Positions 26,593 to 36,402 are shown, counted from the first letter of the stretch. The stretch: DNA of 64,000 nucleotides from Fodinibius sp051746985 (GCA_051746985.1 JBNJFP010000001.1:1-64000), one strand, 5' to 3'. The notes: generated by a model not told the origin, from the letters alone. Program-made: numbers and translations.

Positions 26593-28359
26593 TTGAAAAA
26601 AATCAGCAATATACTGCTTTTCTTTTTGATCGTCTCCTTTCTGGGGGCATGCACCAGTGCGCGTTGGACGGTCAAGGAAAAGCAATCGTTGGATAAGTCT
26701 GATTCTGAAATACTCGAAGAACATTACTTCTTGCAGGCTACTGGTGAGGTCACTCCCGAAAATCCTGTATTGAATCTCGATCTATACTCCGAAACCCACT
26801 ATGAATATACCCAGCGGGTATTAATGGAACGTAATATCCAGGATTATCGACTGCGCCCGGGAGCTGTAGCCCTTGGCTTAGGTGGTGCCGCAATGGCTTT
26901 TTATTTGGCCAATTCGGGTACATTTGATGGTAATGCTACTGACGCCAAAACGTGGACCCTTAATGGGGCAGGGGCTTTAATGTTGGCATCCGGATTTTTA
27001 AATATGAAGGCCGATGGAGACCCTCGTCCCACTGGCGAAGAGCGACTTTTGAGAAATTCGGGTACCACCACAGAAGTTGATACCGTTAAAGCTGAAACAA
27101 ATGCCGATACTACTGCTTCGGTATATATGCTCTACAATGATCTTGTTGTTTACGAGGATGTAGATCAGGAAATTGATGAAGGCCAGCTAACGGTTTCTCT
27201 GGGCAATGTTCTCGAAGAGCTTGAACTATCGGGTCCCGATCCCGGGAAAACCACCGTTGAAGTTCTTTTTTCGGATTCGCTGTACCGTTATAGTTTCCCA
27301 ATTTCCTCAGTATTACAGCCGTATGCCGAGATCACTAATCAAATCACCCCTCTTCGAAACAATCCTGATGAAGATGAAGAAAACATATTGGCTGATTTAG
27401 TGCAGGGAAGTCAGCTGCAAATAGAAGATTATGAGGAGTATGAAGATTGGTATAAAGTTATTTATGGCATTTCGGAAGCTTATATAAAAAAATCTGAGTC
27501 CAGCATCATTTGGCGATCCGAAGATTTTGGCAGTGAAGAACAAGTTGTAACCGTTCCGCGGGTTCCCTTTGGTGATATTGATGTTGAAAGTAATATCCCA
27601 ATATTGCGAAATGACAACGAGAATTCGCAGGCACTGTTGGTCATCAATCAGAGTTTTGCTGATTCGCTTGAAGAACGTAATTACGCCCTGCGCGATGGTC
27701 GGCTAATACGATCGTATTTAGAAAATGCGCTGGGCTACACCGAAGAAAATATTTATCAACTCTCAAATATTACAGATCGTGATAGTTTAGATGCCGCCAT
27801 ATCTAACATTTCCCAATCAGCTACCGACAGCACCGAACTTTTTGTTTACTTCAGTGGATATGGGGCGGCCGATACCACCGGCAATAATCCAGAACTTCAA
27901 TTTTTATCCGCAGCACCCGACAGTATTACGAAATCCCCCATTTTCCTAAAAAAAGTATATGAACAATTAGGTGATATACCCTCATCCCAAACGCTGGTAC
28001 TATCTGATATAGACTTTAGCAACAGTGTCCGTAATATGGGCTGGTCGGATAACCAAATGCGCCAGCTGTTAGAAGAGGAGGTGTCACCATTGTTGACTGG
28101 TAATCCCAATAGCGCCTTTCTGACCGGAACGCGTCTTAATGATCCATCCAGTCTATATGTTTCTCCCGGTGGCGAAGACAAAAAGCACTATATTTTCCCT
28201 TATTACTTTGCTAAGGCACTTCAGGAGCGACGCACCACCATTTCAGATATATATCAATACCTCGAACGCAACGTATCATATACCTCGCGTCGCCTTTTCG
28301 ACCGGCCACAGAATCCGTTACTATTGGGGAATACAAAACTCAATCTGACCACGGAATAA
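26593..28359 (+). CDS. lipoprotein with SH3-like and caspase-like (C14) domain lacking catalytic residues
   Basis: A 588-residue lipoprotein with a lipobox (LGAC) after a 19-residue signal; start TTG at 26593. Two hydrophobic segments (about 93-140) are followed by an SH3b-like region (about 250-310; QLQIEDYEEYEDWYKVIYG). The C-terminal 240 residues follow the caspase/metacaspase plan: RDGRLIRSYLENALGYTEENIYQLSN, the strand ELFVYFSG, a substrate-side segment, and a closing helix-strand ending NPLLLGN. The catalytic His position of the usual SGHG is Tyr423 (SGYG). The Cys of the usual DACFSG is Asp474 (SDIDFSN). It therefore appears proteolytically dead. It is paired with the preceding barrel gene. 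Confidence 0.8.
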   Translation: MKKISNILLFFLIVSFLGACTSARWTVKEKQSLDKSDSEILEEHYFLQATGEVTPENPVLNLDLYSETHYEYTQRVLMERNIQDYRLRPGAVALGLGGAAMAFYLANSGTFDGNATDAKTWTLNGAGALMLASGFLNMKADGDPRPTGEERLLRNSGTTTEVDTVKAETNADTTASVYMLYNDLVVYEDVDQEIDEGQLTVSLGNVLEELELSGPDPGKTTVEVLFSDSLYRYSFPISSVLQPYAEITNQITPLRNNPDEDEENILADLVQGSQLQIEDYEEYEDWYKVIYGISEAYIKKSESSIIWRSEDFGSEEQVVTVPRVPFGDIDVESNIPILRNDNENSQALLVINQSFADSLEERNYALRDGRLIRSYLENALGYTEENIYQLSNITDRDSLDAAISNISQSATDSTELFVYFSGYGAADTTGNNPELQFLSAAPDSITKSPIFLKKVYEQLGDIPSSQTLVLSDIDFSNSVRNMGWSDNQMRQLLEEEVSPLLTGNPNSAFLTGTRLNDPSSLYVSPGGEDKKHYIFPYYFAKALQERRTTISDIYQYLERNVSYTSRRLFDRPQNPLLLGNTKLNLTTE

Positions 28360-29216
28360 TGGCGTATTTATACCTGCTATTAAGTTCGGTATGTTCGCTA
28401 ACTATTGCCCACCTGCTCAAAGTTACCGAAAGTAAAAACCTGCGTACCCTTAACACCTTGACGGTCAACTATTTGGTAGCGGGCACTTTTGCGCTTATTG
28501 TGGGATATGGCGACCAGCTTTGGACAACCCTCGCATCGCATACATCCGTCTTAATTATTTTTTGCGGTATCGTAGGCGCCTTCTTTATCGGCAACTTTGT
28601 AGTCTATAGTAAGTCCGTCCACACCAACGGGGTCGGCATCACCATCGCTTCCATGCGTCTATCTTTGCTGATTCCCGTAGCCATCTCCATTTACTGGTAC
28701 GCCGAATACCTAAGCGCGATTAAAATAGTGGGTATCGTTGGCGTTTTTGGAGCCATGCTGTTACTCATCCCAAAAAAAAATAATATTAAGATAGGATCTA
28801 TAAGTGCCTCGTGGCTATTGGTGCTCATTTTTGTGCTTACCGGGTTGGCAGATGCTTCCCTCAAAATCTACGAAGAGGAATTCAGCACCAATCTTAATGA
28901 ACTTACATTTATGGGACTGGTCTTTGCAGCCGCCTTTGTTATCGGATTGGTGATTAGCTTTGTTCGAAAGGGGACTCTTATTACCAGGCAAGAGGCCATG
29001 ATAGGAGCCGCCATTGGAATTCCCAATTTATATAGCTCTATTTTTTTAATTTATGCGTTGGGAGGCATCAGTGGATCTCTGGCCTATCCCATCGTCAATA
29101 TTTTAAACGTCTTAGGCGGCACGCTGCTGGGCCTGTTTATTTGGAATGATACGGTGACCAACAAGCAGTGGTGGGGCCTCGCAACAGCCATTATAGCTAT
29201 AATCCTATTATTATGA
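28359..29216 (+). CDS. DMT superfamily (EamA-type) transporter
   Basis: A 285-residue membrane protein with about ten hydrophobic helices in two repeats of the drug/metabolite transporter fold. Helix 1 begins MAYLYLLLSSVCSLT; the last helix is QWWGLATAIIAIILLL. Segments such as GGISGSLAYPIVNILNVLGGTLLGLFIW match EamA C-terminal halves. Substrate unknown. The start overlaps the preceding stop by 1 bp (TAATG), and the stop overlaps the next start by 4 bp (ATGA), so it is translationally coupled on both sides. Confidence 0.85.
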   Translation: MAYLYLLLSSVCSLTIAHLLKVTESKNLRTLNTLTVNYLVAGTFALIVGYGDQLWTTLASHTSVLIIFCGIVGAFFIGNFVVYSKSVHTNGVGITIASMRLSLLIPVAISIYWYAEYLSAIKIVGIVGVFGAMLLLIPKKNNIKIGSISASWLLVLIFVLTGLADASLKIYEEEFSTNLNELTFMGLVFAAAFVIGLVISFVRKGTLITRQEAMIGAAIGIPNLYSSIFLIYALGGISGSLAYPIVNILNVLGGTLLGLFIWNDTVTNKQWWGLATAIIAIILLL

Positions 29217-30199
29217 GTACCGATATTATTCGCCACCTTCGGAGCAGAGCTTCGAAGCAGAATAAATCAATTATTTTTCCTGAAGCGAATGATGCCCGGG
29301 TTTTACAGGCAGCTACGTTTTTACAAGATGAAGGAATTTGTAAGGTAAAATTAGTTGGCAGACAAGAAGAAGCAGTCGCAGTGGCAAAAAGGGAAGAGGT
29401 AGCACTTTCTGAACAGCTCAATTTTTTAAGGTTTGATTCTATTAAAAACAAGGAGAGGCTCACCAATCACCTTTACCAGCGGAGAAAACATAAGGCGATG
29501 AGCATTGAAGAAGCGCAACAAAAGCTTAATGACCCTTTATATTTTGCTGCTACGCTTGTTGCCACAGATCAGGTTGATGGCTGTGTGGCAGGATCAATTG
29601 CAACAACAGGCGAAGTGATCAGGGCAGCCATCCACAGCATTGGGCTTCGCAAAGGTAACAACACCGTTTCCAGCACTTTTTTGATGGCACTCGATGGACA
29701 ACCGCCGTTGACCTATGCTGATTGTGGCGTCGTTCCATATCCCAATATCGAACAGCTGGCCGATATTGCCATCGAATCGGCACGTACACATAGACTTTTA
29801 ACACAAGAATATCCCCGGGTAGCGATGCTTTCCTTTTCGACCAAAGGTAGCGCCAAACATGAGCGTACCGAGCTCGTGGTTAAGGCTACCCAGCTCATCC
29901 AACAAAAAGCACCTGGGCTAACCGTAGATGGTGAATTGCAGTTTGATGCTGCTTTCGTCCCCGAAGTAGCTCGACGAAAAGCCCCCAACTCTCCTTTAAA
30001 AGGGCACGGCAACGTATTTATCTTTCCCAACTTAGACGCCGGCAATATTGCTTATAAAATTACCGAACGTTTGGCCGGGGCTTCGGCAACAGGACCCATT
30101 CTCCAGGGACTGGCCAAACCAATGATGGATTTGTCTCGTGGCTGTAGCTGGCAGGATATCGTCAACGCCGCCTGCGTAGCTATTTTAATGGGAGAGTGA
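29213..30199 (+). CDS. pta: phosphate acetyltransferase (Pta)
   Basis: A 328-residue PTA/PTB-family enzyme interconverting acetyl-CoA and acetyl phosphate. The start ATG 29213 (MSTDIIRHLRSRA) is preferred to one 45 bp upstream, because it fits the family N-terminus IIFPEANDARVL. Family segments are DQVDGCVAGSIATTGEVIRAAI, FLMALDGQPPLTYADCGVVPYPN, LSFSTKGSAKH, DGELQFDAAFVPEV and FPNLDAGNIAYKITERLAGASATGPILQGL. It is the short form without the N-terminal DRTGG/BioD-like domains. No acetate kinase gene is adjacent. A phosphate butyryltransferase role is less likely. Confidence 0.88.
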   Translation: MSTDIIRHLRSRASKQNKSIIFPEANDARVLQAATFLQDEGICKVKLVGRQEEAVAVAKREEVALSEQLNFLRFDSIKNKERLTNHLYQRRKHKAMSIEEAQQKLNDPLYFAATLVATDQVDGCVAGSIATTGEVIRAAIHSIGLRKGNNTVSSTFLMALDGQPPLTYADCGVVPYPNIEQLADIAIESARTHRLLTQEYPRVAMLSFSTKGSAKHERTELVVKATQLIQQKAPGLTVDGELQFDAAFVPEVARRKAPNSPLKGHGNVFIFPNLDAGNIAYKITERLAGASATGPILQGLAKPMMDLSRGCSWQDIVNAACVAILMGE

Positions 30200-30505
30200 A
30201 ATAAAGCGTCCACTATAAATACTTCCTATCTTTGCAATAGCAACTTTCGATTAGTAATAGAAGTTAAGGAGTACGATCTTTGAAGAGCAAAATAATATAA
30301 GAATGGACGTAATATTTGAGACCGAATTAAGTTTAAGTTACATCCAATAATCCTTATATTTGAGGCTCTGTGAAAGCAAGCTATGTCAACGGTTCGGTTG
30401 GATTAAGATAGAACTAATCTAAATCCAATCTCGAACGTATTAGCATCGATTAGTGTTTTAAAAATAAAATTGCTGAAATCGTAAATTTTACCGCAATAAT
30501 TTCTT
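30200..30505. other. 306-bp leader region of the suf operon
   Basis: AT-rich, without an open frame. It contains the -7 element TATATTTG at 30355-30362, with a TTTA 19 bp before it as a poor -33 partner. That would give a transcript start near 30370 and a 5' untranslated region of about 135 nt before sufB. I see no recognisable iron- or Fe-S-regulator box. Confidence 0.4.
30355..30362 (+). promoter_or_regulatory. TAnnTTTG -7 element of the sufB promoter
   Basis: Exact TATATTTG match, correctly oriented for the suf cluster, and the only such match in the leader. The -33 region (TTTA, ending 19 bp upstream) is weak, which would be consistent with an activator-dependent or regulated promoter (inference). 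Confidence 0.4.
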
Positions 30506-31954
30506 ATGAGTGAAACTGAAGCGTTAGAATCCATGGTTGGTGGTGAGTATAAGTATGGATTTACCACCGATGTGGAATATGAAGATTTTCCCAAAGGGAT
30601 CAATGAGGATATTATCCGAGAAATTTCTCGTCGCAAAGACGAGCCGGAATGGGTGCTTGAATTCCGTTTGGAGGCTTTTGAAAAATGGAAGCAGATGGAA
30701 GAGCCCGACTGGCCAAATGTGGAGTATAAAAAACCTGATTTTGACAATATTCAATACTACTCATCCACTAAAAAGAAAGACAACAAAAAAGCGGAAAGCC
30801 TGGATGATGTAGATCCCCAAATTCTTGAGACTTATGAAAAGTTGGGGATTCCCCTCGAAGAGCAGAAACAGTTGCAAGGTATTGCGGTTGATGCTGTTTT
30901 CGATAGTGAATCTATCTTTACCACCTTTAAGGAGAAGCTGGCGGATGCTGGCGTCATTTTTTGTTCAATCTCTGAGGCCATCCAGGATCATCCTGAGATT
31001 GTCAAGGAGTACTTAGGAACGGTCGTACCAAAAGGTGATAATTTTTATGCAGCATTGAATTCGGCGGTATTTTCGGATGGATCGTTTGTATATGTGCCCA
31101 AAGATACGGTTTGCCCGATGGAGCTTTCTACGTACTTCCGTATCAACAATATGCAATCGGGTCAGTTTGAGCGTACCCTTATCATTTGTGAGGATAACAG
31201 TCACGTCAGTTATCTTGAAGGCTGTACGGCGCCGATGTATCAAGAAAATCAGCTGCACGCTGCTGTTGTTGAATTGGTTGCTCTCGAAAATGCTGAAATT
31301 AAGTACTCAACCATTCAGAACTGGTATTCCGGTGATGAAAAAGGGCAGGGCGGTATTTTCAACTTTGTAACGAAAAGGGGGCACTGCCGCGGTGATAACT
31401 CCAAGATTTCGTGGACACAGGTTGAGACCGGTTCTGCTATTACATGGAAATATCCCAGCGTAATTATGCAGGGTGATAACTCGGTTGGTGAGTTCTATTC
31501 TGTTGCGGTAACGAATAATCGTCAACAGGCTGATACCGGCACTAAGATGATTCACGTCGGGAAAAACACCAAGAGTACCATTATTTCGAAAGGGATCTCG
31601 GCTGGTGAATCGCACAACAGCTACCGTGGACTTGTTAAAATTAGTCCCCGTGCCGAAGGAGCACAAAACTACTCGGTTTGCGACTCGATGCTAATCGGAC
31701 AGACTTGTGGGGCACACACCTTCCCATACATCGAATCGGCTAACCCGACGGCAAAAGTGGAGCACGAAGCATCAACCAGTCGCGTAGGAGAAGATCAGAT
31801 CTTTTACCTGCAGCAGCGCGGTATGGACGAGGATGATGCTATCTCGCTTATCGTTAATGGTTTTGCCAAAGAAGTATTACAAGAGCTGCCCATGGAGTTT
31901 GCCGTAGAAGCTGATAAATTGCTCGGCATTAAGCTCGAAGGCAGCGTAGGTTAA
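30506..31954 (+). CDS. sufB: Fe-S cluster scaffold subunit SufB
   Basis: A 482-residue core component of the SufBC2D scaffold on which Fe-S clusters are built. The N-terminal part includes WVLEFRLEAFEKW and PDFDNIQYYSS. The beta-helix core and the C-terminal motif are intact (ESANPTAKVEHEASTSRVGEDQIFYLQQRGMDEDDA), with the conserved cysteines (DSMLIGQTCGAHTFPY). First gene of sufBCDS-nfu-sufA-DUF2480. Length is the usual 470-490 residues. Confidence 0.98.
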   Translation: MSETEALESMVGGEYKYGFTTDVEYEDFPKGINEDIIREISRRKDEPEWVLEFRLEAFEKWKQMEEPDWPNVEYKKPDFDNIQYYSSTKKKDNKKAESLDDVDPQILETYEKLGIPLEEQKQLQGIAVDAVFDSESIFTTFKEKLADAGVIFCSISEAIQDHPEIVKEYLGTVVPKGDNFYAALNSAVFSDGSFVYVPKDTVCPMELSTYFRINNMQSGQFERTLIICEDNSHVSYLEGCTAPMYQENQLHAAVVELVALENAEIKYSTIQNWYSGDEKGQGGIFNFVTKRGHCRGDNSKISWTQVETGSAITWKYPSVIMQGDNSVGEFYSVAVTNNRQQADTGTKMIHVGKNTKSTIISKGISAGESHNSYRGLVKISPRAEGAQNYSVCDSMLIGQTCGAHTFPYIESANPTAKVEHEASTSRVGEDQIFYLQQRGMDEDDAISLIVNGFAKEVLQELPMEFAVEADKLLGIKLEGSVG

Positions 31955-32007
31955 TCCACACAGATCAAAAAACTTTTTAATCAAAAATATTAGAGGAATA
32001 AGGTAAC

Positions 32008-32784
32008 GTGTTAGAAATTAAAGATTTACATGTTTGTGTAGAAGAGGATCCATCAGAAAAGATCCTAAAAGGAGTTAATTTGACAATTAATGACGGTGAA
32101 ATCCATGCGATTATGGGTCCCAATGGAAGTGGTAAGAGCACGCTTTCGAAAGTTGTAGCGGGACATGAAGCCTATGAGGTTACACAGGGCGATATCCTGT
32201 ATAACGGAGAAAGTATTCTTGAGCTTGAAGCCGATGAGCGCGCTCATTTGGGTATTTTCCTTGCTTTTCAATACCCTGTCGAAGTTCCCGGTGTAACGAA
32301 TAAGAATTTACTTCGCCAGGCATACAACACTATCGCCCAAGAGCAGGGACGTGAAGAGCTCGATCCGCTGCAGTTTGAGGATTACGCTCACGAAAAGCTG
32401 GAACTCGTTGACATGGATCCCGCCTTTTTGGATCGCAGCGTAAACGCCGGATTCAGCGGTGGAGAAAAGAAGCGCAATGAGATTTTCCAAATGGCCGTAC
32501 TCAATCCCAAGCTTTCGTTCTTGGATGAAACGGATTCTGGATTGGATATCGATGCTCTGAAAATCGTAGCGAATGGAATTAATCAAATAGCCAACGAAGA
32601 TAACGCAGTATGTCTGGTCACGCACTACCAGCGTATTCTGGATTACGTAACGCCTGATTATGTTCACGTAATGATTGACGGCAAGATCGCTAAATCTGGC
32701 GATAAAGACTTGGCGCTCAAACTCGAAGAGCAAGGCTACGATTGGTTAACTGACGCAGTATCTGTAAACGGTGAACAGCAATAA
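32008..32784 (+). CDS. sufC: Suf ATPase SufC
   Basis: A 258-residue ABC-type ATPase that drives conformational change in SufB-SufD. Walker A is GPNGSGKSTLSKV, the signature is FSGGEKKRNEIFQ, Walker B is LSFLDETDSGLD, and the switch histidine is in LVTHYQRIL. The GTG start at 32008 has an AAGG-containing site a few bases upstream. It ends overlapping sufD by 1 bp (TAATG). Confidence 0.98.
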   Translation: MLEIKDLHVCVEEDPSEKILKGVNLTINDGEIHAIMGPNGSGKSTLSKVVAGHEAYEVTQGDILYNGESILELEADERAHLGIFLAFQYPVEVPGVTNKNLLRQAYNTIAQEQGREELDPLQFEDYAHEKLELVDMDPAFLDRSVNAGFSGGEKKRNEIFQMAVLNPKLSFLDETDSGLDIDALKIVANGINQIANEDNAVCLVTHYQRILDYVTPDYVHVMIDGKIAKSGDKDLALKLEEQGYDWLTDAVSVNGEQQ

Positions 32785-34130
32785 TGAATATGAGTAACGT
32801 GAAAAAACAAGAACAAACGTTTTTACAAGACTTACTTGACTTTCAGGGTTCACTGAATGGCAAATCAAAATTTTTAGACGAGGTTCGTCTAAAGGGAGCC
32901 GAGGAAGTTCGCAATATTCCTTTTCCTACAAAAAAGATTGAAGAATGGAAGTTTATCAGTCTGCGCGACCTCTACAAAGATTCCTACACCCTCGCATCAG
33001 ATTTGGACGTTGAGCTTCCAGATATCAGCGAGCATTACCTCCCGGAAAGTGAAGGTGCCCGAATGGTATTTGTTAATGGTAGTTTCTCTGCTGAACATTC
33101 TTCTACCGATGATATTCCAGATAATGTTGTTATTGGCAACATCGCCAAGTTAGCTGAGGAGGAGAACGATCTTCTAAAGGAACATCTCAATAAATATCTT
33201 GAGAATAACTTTGAGGAAGATGTTTTTTCTTCTTTCAACAAAGCATTTTTAACGGACGGACTTTTCATTTACGTCCCCAAAGGACTTACGGTTGATGCTC
33301 CATTGCATTTGCTTTTTGTGCAGACGGATGCCGACGAAAAGTACTTCACTACCTCGCGAAGTGTTATTGTTGCAGATGAAGGATCCGAAGTAACGGTTGT
33401 TGAGGATCACATTGGCCTGGGTGACAACAAGTATTTCAATCTCCCGGTTGTAGAGGTCAATGCCAAGGAAGAATCCTACGTTAAGCATACCAAAATTCAG
33501 CGCGATAGTAAGGAAGCTGTCCACATTGCTCGTACAGCTGCTTTTGTGCATCACCACGCTGATTACGAATCATACACGATCACACGCGGAGCCAAGCTTT
33601 CGCGGAACGAGCCCCGAATTTCTCAGCGTGATGAAGAGGTCGAATTTACCGTTGACGGACTTGTCCTCATTGACGGAGATCAGGTTTCTGATACACACTC
33701 CGTAATGGATCACCGCTTCTCTCACTGTGAAAGTCACCAGCTGCACAAGTGTGTGATTACTGGTAAGGCACATTCTGTGTTTAATGGAAAGATTTTTGTT
33801 CGTAAAGACGCGCAGAAAATTGACTCTTTCCAGGAGAACCGGAACTTGTTGCTTTCTCGAAAGGGATTGGTCAACACCAAACCTCAGCTTGAGATTTTTG
33901 CCGATGACGTGGTCTGTACACACGGTGCTACAGTGGGACAGCTCGAAGAAGATGAACTCTTCTACCTTAAAAGCCGCGGCTTAAATGATCAGCAAGCTCG
34001 CGAAATGCTCATCTACGCTTTTGCACTCGAGACCATCGAGAATATAACTGTAGATTCTGTGCAAGAATTGCTTGTTAATGAGGTTCATAAATTTACTGAG
34101 AATCAACTCGATTCTAAATTAACGGTCTAA
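32784..34130 (+). CDS. sufD: Fe-S scaffold subunit SufD
   Basis: A 448-residue partner of SufB with the same right-handed beta-helix. Visible family segments are RNIPFPTKKIEEWKFISLRDL at the N-terminus, VMDHRFSHCESHQLHKCVITGKAHSVFNGKIFVR in the core, and CTHGATVGQLEEDELFYLKSRGL at the C-terminus (catalytic-interface Cys and His both present). Overlaps sufC by 1 bp and is followed 12 bp later by sufS. Confidence 0.97.
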   Translation: MNMSNVKKQEQTFLQDLLDFQGSLNGKSKFLDEVRLKGAEEVRNIPFPTKKIEEWKFISLRDLYKDSYTLASDLDVELPDISEHYLPESEGARMVFVNGSFSAEHSSTDDIPDNVVIGNIAKLAEEENDLLKEHLNKYLENNFEEDVFSSFNKAFLTDGLFIYVPKGLTVDAPLHLLFVQTDADEKYFTTSRSVIVADEGSEVTVVEDHIGLGDNKYFNLPVVEVNAKEESYVKHTKIQRDSKEAVHIARTAAFVHHHADYESYTITRGAKLSRNEPRISQRDEEVEFTVDGLVLIDGDQVSDTHSVMDHRFSHCESHQLHKCVITGKAHSVFNGKIFVRKDAQKIDSFQENRNLLLSRKGLVNTKPQLEIFADDVVCTHGATVGQLEEDELFYLKSRGLNDQQAREMLIYAFALETIENITVDSVQELLVNEVHKFTENQLDSKLTV

Positions 34131-34142
34131 AAAAGGGTAGTA

Positions 34143-35396
34143 ATGGCTGAAGCTGCAACGAAAACCAAGCAGAATGTAGATTTTTCTCGCATTCGAGAAC
34201 AGTTTCCTGTCCTTTCGCAACAGGTCAATGGACAGCCCTTGGTTTATCTTGATAATGCAGCTTCCAGTCAAATGCCTGTTCGCGTTGCCGATCGCATCGA
34301 TGATTATCATCGCAACGAGCATGCTAATGTGCATCGTGGCATTCATACCCTCAGTCAAAAGGCCACGGATGCCTACGAGGAGACTCGAAAAAAAGTACAG
34401 CGATTTATCAATGCTGAACACCAAGAAGAAGTCATCTATACAACGGGTACTACCGATTCGATAAATTTAGTTACCAACAGTTTTGGCGATCGTTTTATTG
34501 GTGCAGGGGATGAGATCCTAATTTCAGAGATTGAACATCACGCTAATATCGTTCCTTGGCAGATGGTTGCCGAGCGAAAGGGAGCCAAGGTACGGGTGAT
34601 TCCTGTTGACGACGATGGGGATATCATCTGGGATGAGTATGTAACCCTCCTAAATAATAAGACGGCCATTGTCGCTGTCGGACACGTTTCTAACGCTTTG
34701 GGCACTGTACATCCCGTTAAAAAGATGATTGCTAAAGCGCATGAACAAGATATTCCTGTCTTAGTGGATGGGGCACAGGCCGTTCCACATACTCCTGTCG
34801 ATGTTCAAGATTTGGATGCCGACTTTTACGCCTTTTCTGCACATAAAATGTGCGGTCCCACTGGCTTTGGTATTCTCTACGGAAAAAAGAAGTATCTCGA
34901 TGAGATGCCTCCATATCGCGGTGGCGGAGATATGATCGACAAGGTTTCGTTTGAAGAAACGACCTACAATGTTATCCCTCATAAGTTTGAGGCTGGCACG
35001 CCACCTATTTCAGCGGGCATTGGCTTCGGGGAAACGATCTCATTCCTGGAAGAGATCGGGATGCAAAATATTGCCGAAAAAGAGCACGAATTACTTGAAT
35101 ATGGAACTGAGCAGCTGCAATCTATTGATGGTATTCGTATCATCGGTACGGCTAAGGAAAAAGCATCCGTGCTATCGTTTGTACATGATGACATTCATGC
35201 TACTGACATCGGTACGATTTTAGACCAGCAGGGCATAGCTATCCGTACAGGACACCATTGCGCGCAGCCGACCATGCGTCGATTTAATGTGCCCTCTACA
35301 GCTCGAGCATCGCTTTCTTTTTACAACACCGAGAACGATATCGACCGCTTAATCGAAGGAATTAAAAAAGCGATATCTATTTTTAACGACTCATAA
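34143..35396 (+). CDS. sufS: cysteine desulfurase SufS
   Basis: A 417-residue PLP enzyme that mobilises sulfur from cysteine as a persulfide for the scaffold. The PLP lysine is K235 in FSAHKMCGPTGFG. The persulfide cysteine is C373 in RTGHHCAQPTMRRF, the type II (SufS/CsdA) loop. Other class V aminotransferase motifs are YLDNAASSQMP, NVHRGIHTLS and EIEHHANIVPWQ. No separate SufU or SufE gene follows; the downstream Nfu protein is a carrier, so the sulfur relay partner must lie elsewhere. Confidence 0.97.
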   Translation: MAEAATKTKQNVDFSRIREQFPVLSQQVNGQPLVYLDNAASSQMPVRVADRIDDYHRNEHANVHRGIHTLSQKATDAYEETRKKVQRFINAEHQEEVIYTTGTTDSINLVTNSFGDRFIGAGDEILISEIEHHANIVPWQMVAERKGAKVRVIPVDDDGDIIWDEYVTLLNNKTAIVAVGHVSNALGTVHPVKKMIAKAHEQDIPVLVDGAQAVPHTPVDVQDLDADFYAFSAHKMCGPTGFGILYGKKKYLDEMPPYRGGGDMIDKVSFEETTYNVIPHKFEAGTPPISAGIGFGETISFLEEIGMQNIAEKEHELLEYGTEQLQSIDGIRIIGTAKEKASVLSFVHDDIHATDIGTILDQQGIAIRTGHHCAQPTMRRFNVPSTARASLSFYNTENDIDRLIEGIKKAISIFNDS

Positions 35397-35489
35397 TATC
35401 GGCTTAAGTCTAAGCTGTGAATTGAATTATTTTATATTTATATTCGTTCTAAATAGTGAACAGTCAAAAGCTATTATACCAAACTTATT

Positions 35490-36041
35490 ATGCCAAAGAT
35501 CAAAGAAATTGAACGCACCCCAAATCCCGATGCTATGCGTTTTGTGTTGGGAGAAGCCTTGACCAACGGCGTCACCAAATCATTCGAAAGTGCATCTGAT
35601 GCTGAACATGATGAGTTGGCTTCGGCTCTGTTCGATATCGATCATGTTATTAACGTTTACTATGTCGATAAATACGTAACCGTTACACAGGATGGAGATG
35701 CCGTATGGTCAGAACTTCTTCGCCAGCTGGCTCCACCTATTCGTGAGGCTAAGCCCCAAACAAATGCTGAAGAAGATGAAGAAGTCCATGCTACAAAAGA
35801 AGTTCAGGAAACGGACGATCCCCGTCTTCGGGAAATAAATCAGCTGCTCGATGAGCAGGTGCGTCCATACCTACTTGCAGATGGCGGTGGACTCAAGGTA
35901 TTGGGGCTTGATGGCAATCGCCTCAAAGTACACTACCAGGGAGCCTGTGGAACATGCCCCACAGCTACCAGCGGCACGCTCTATGCCATTGAAAGTATGG
36001 TTAAGCGTATTGACCCTGAGATACAAGTTGTATCTGTTTAA
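35490..36041 (+). CDS. NifU-like Fe-S carrier, Nfu (two-domain)
   Basis: A 183-residue Fe-S transfer protein. The N-terminal Nfu_N domain (about 1-85) starts with the typical ERTPNPDAMRFVLG. An acidic linker follows (EEDEEVHATKE), then the NifU C-terminal domain with the cluster-binding CxxC in GACGTCPTATSGTLYAIE. It probably receives clusters from SufBCD and delivers them to targets. Short AT-rich gaps (93 bp before, 22 bp after) keep it in the suf run. Confidence 0.92.
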   Translation: MPKIKEIERTPNPDAMRFVLGEALTNGVTKSFESASDAEHDELASALFDIDHVINVYYVDKYVTVTQDGDAVWSELLRQLAPPIREAKPQTNAEEDEEVHATKEVQETDDPRLREINQLLDEQVRPYLLADGGGLKVLGLDGNRLKVHYQGACGTCPTATSGTLYAIESMVKRIDPEIQVVSV

Positions 36042-36063
36042 TTAAGTCGAGCCGAGAAGTATT

Positions 36064-36399
36064 ATGTCTATTTCCATCTCACAACGAGCTGCAAAGCGCA
36101 TCAAACAGATTCGAAAAGAACAGCAGATTGCTGATGATGCTCTGCTTCGGGTGGGTGTTGTAAGCGGAGGTTGCTCTGGATTGACCTATGATTTGGAGTT
36201 TGATACCGAAACTCAACCAGATCAGGAAGAGCAACAGTTTGAAGATAAGGGTATAAAATTGGTGGTAGATATGCGCAGTTTTCTATATCTGTCCGGAACA
36301 AAACTGGACTATACTGATGGGCTAAACGGAGAAGGCTTTCACTTTCACAATCCCAATGCGAATCGCACATGTTCGTGCGGCGAATCTTTTTCAATATAA
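36064..36399 (+). CDS. A-type Fe-S carrier (SufA/ErpA/IscA family)
   Basis: A 111-residue carrier protein. The three conserved cysteines are present: one in GGCSGLTYDLEF and two in the C-terminal CSCGESF. Together they bind the cluster, which is passed to apoproteins. The usual C-terminal CGCG is CSCG here, keeping both cysteines. It lies 3 bp before the DUF2480 gene. Confidence 0.93.
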   Translation: MSISISQRAAKRIKQIRKEQQIADDALLRVGVVSGGCSGLTYDLEFDTETQPDQEEQQFEDKGIKLVVDMRSFLYLSGTKLDYTDGLNGEGFHFHNPNANRTCSCGESFSI

Positions 36400-36402
36400 G
36401 TT

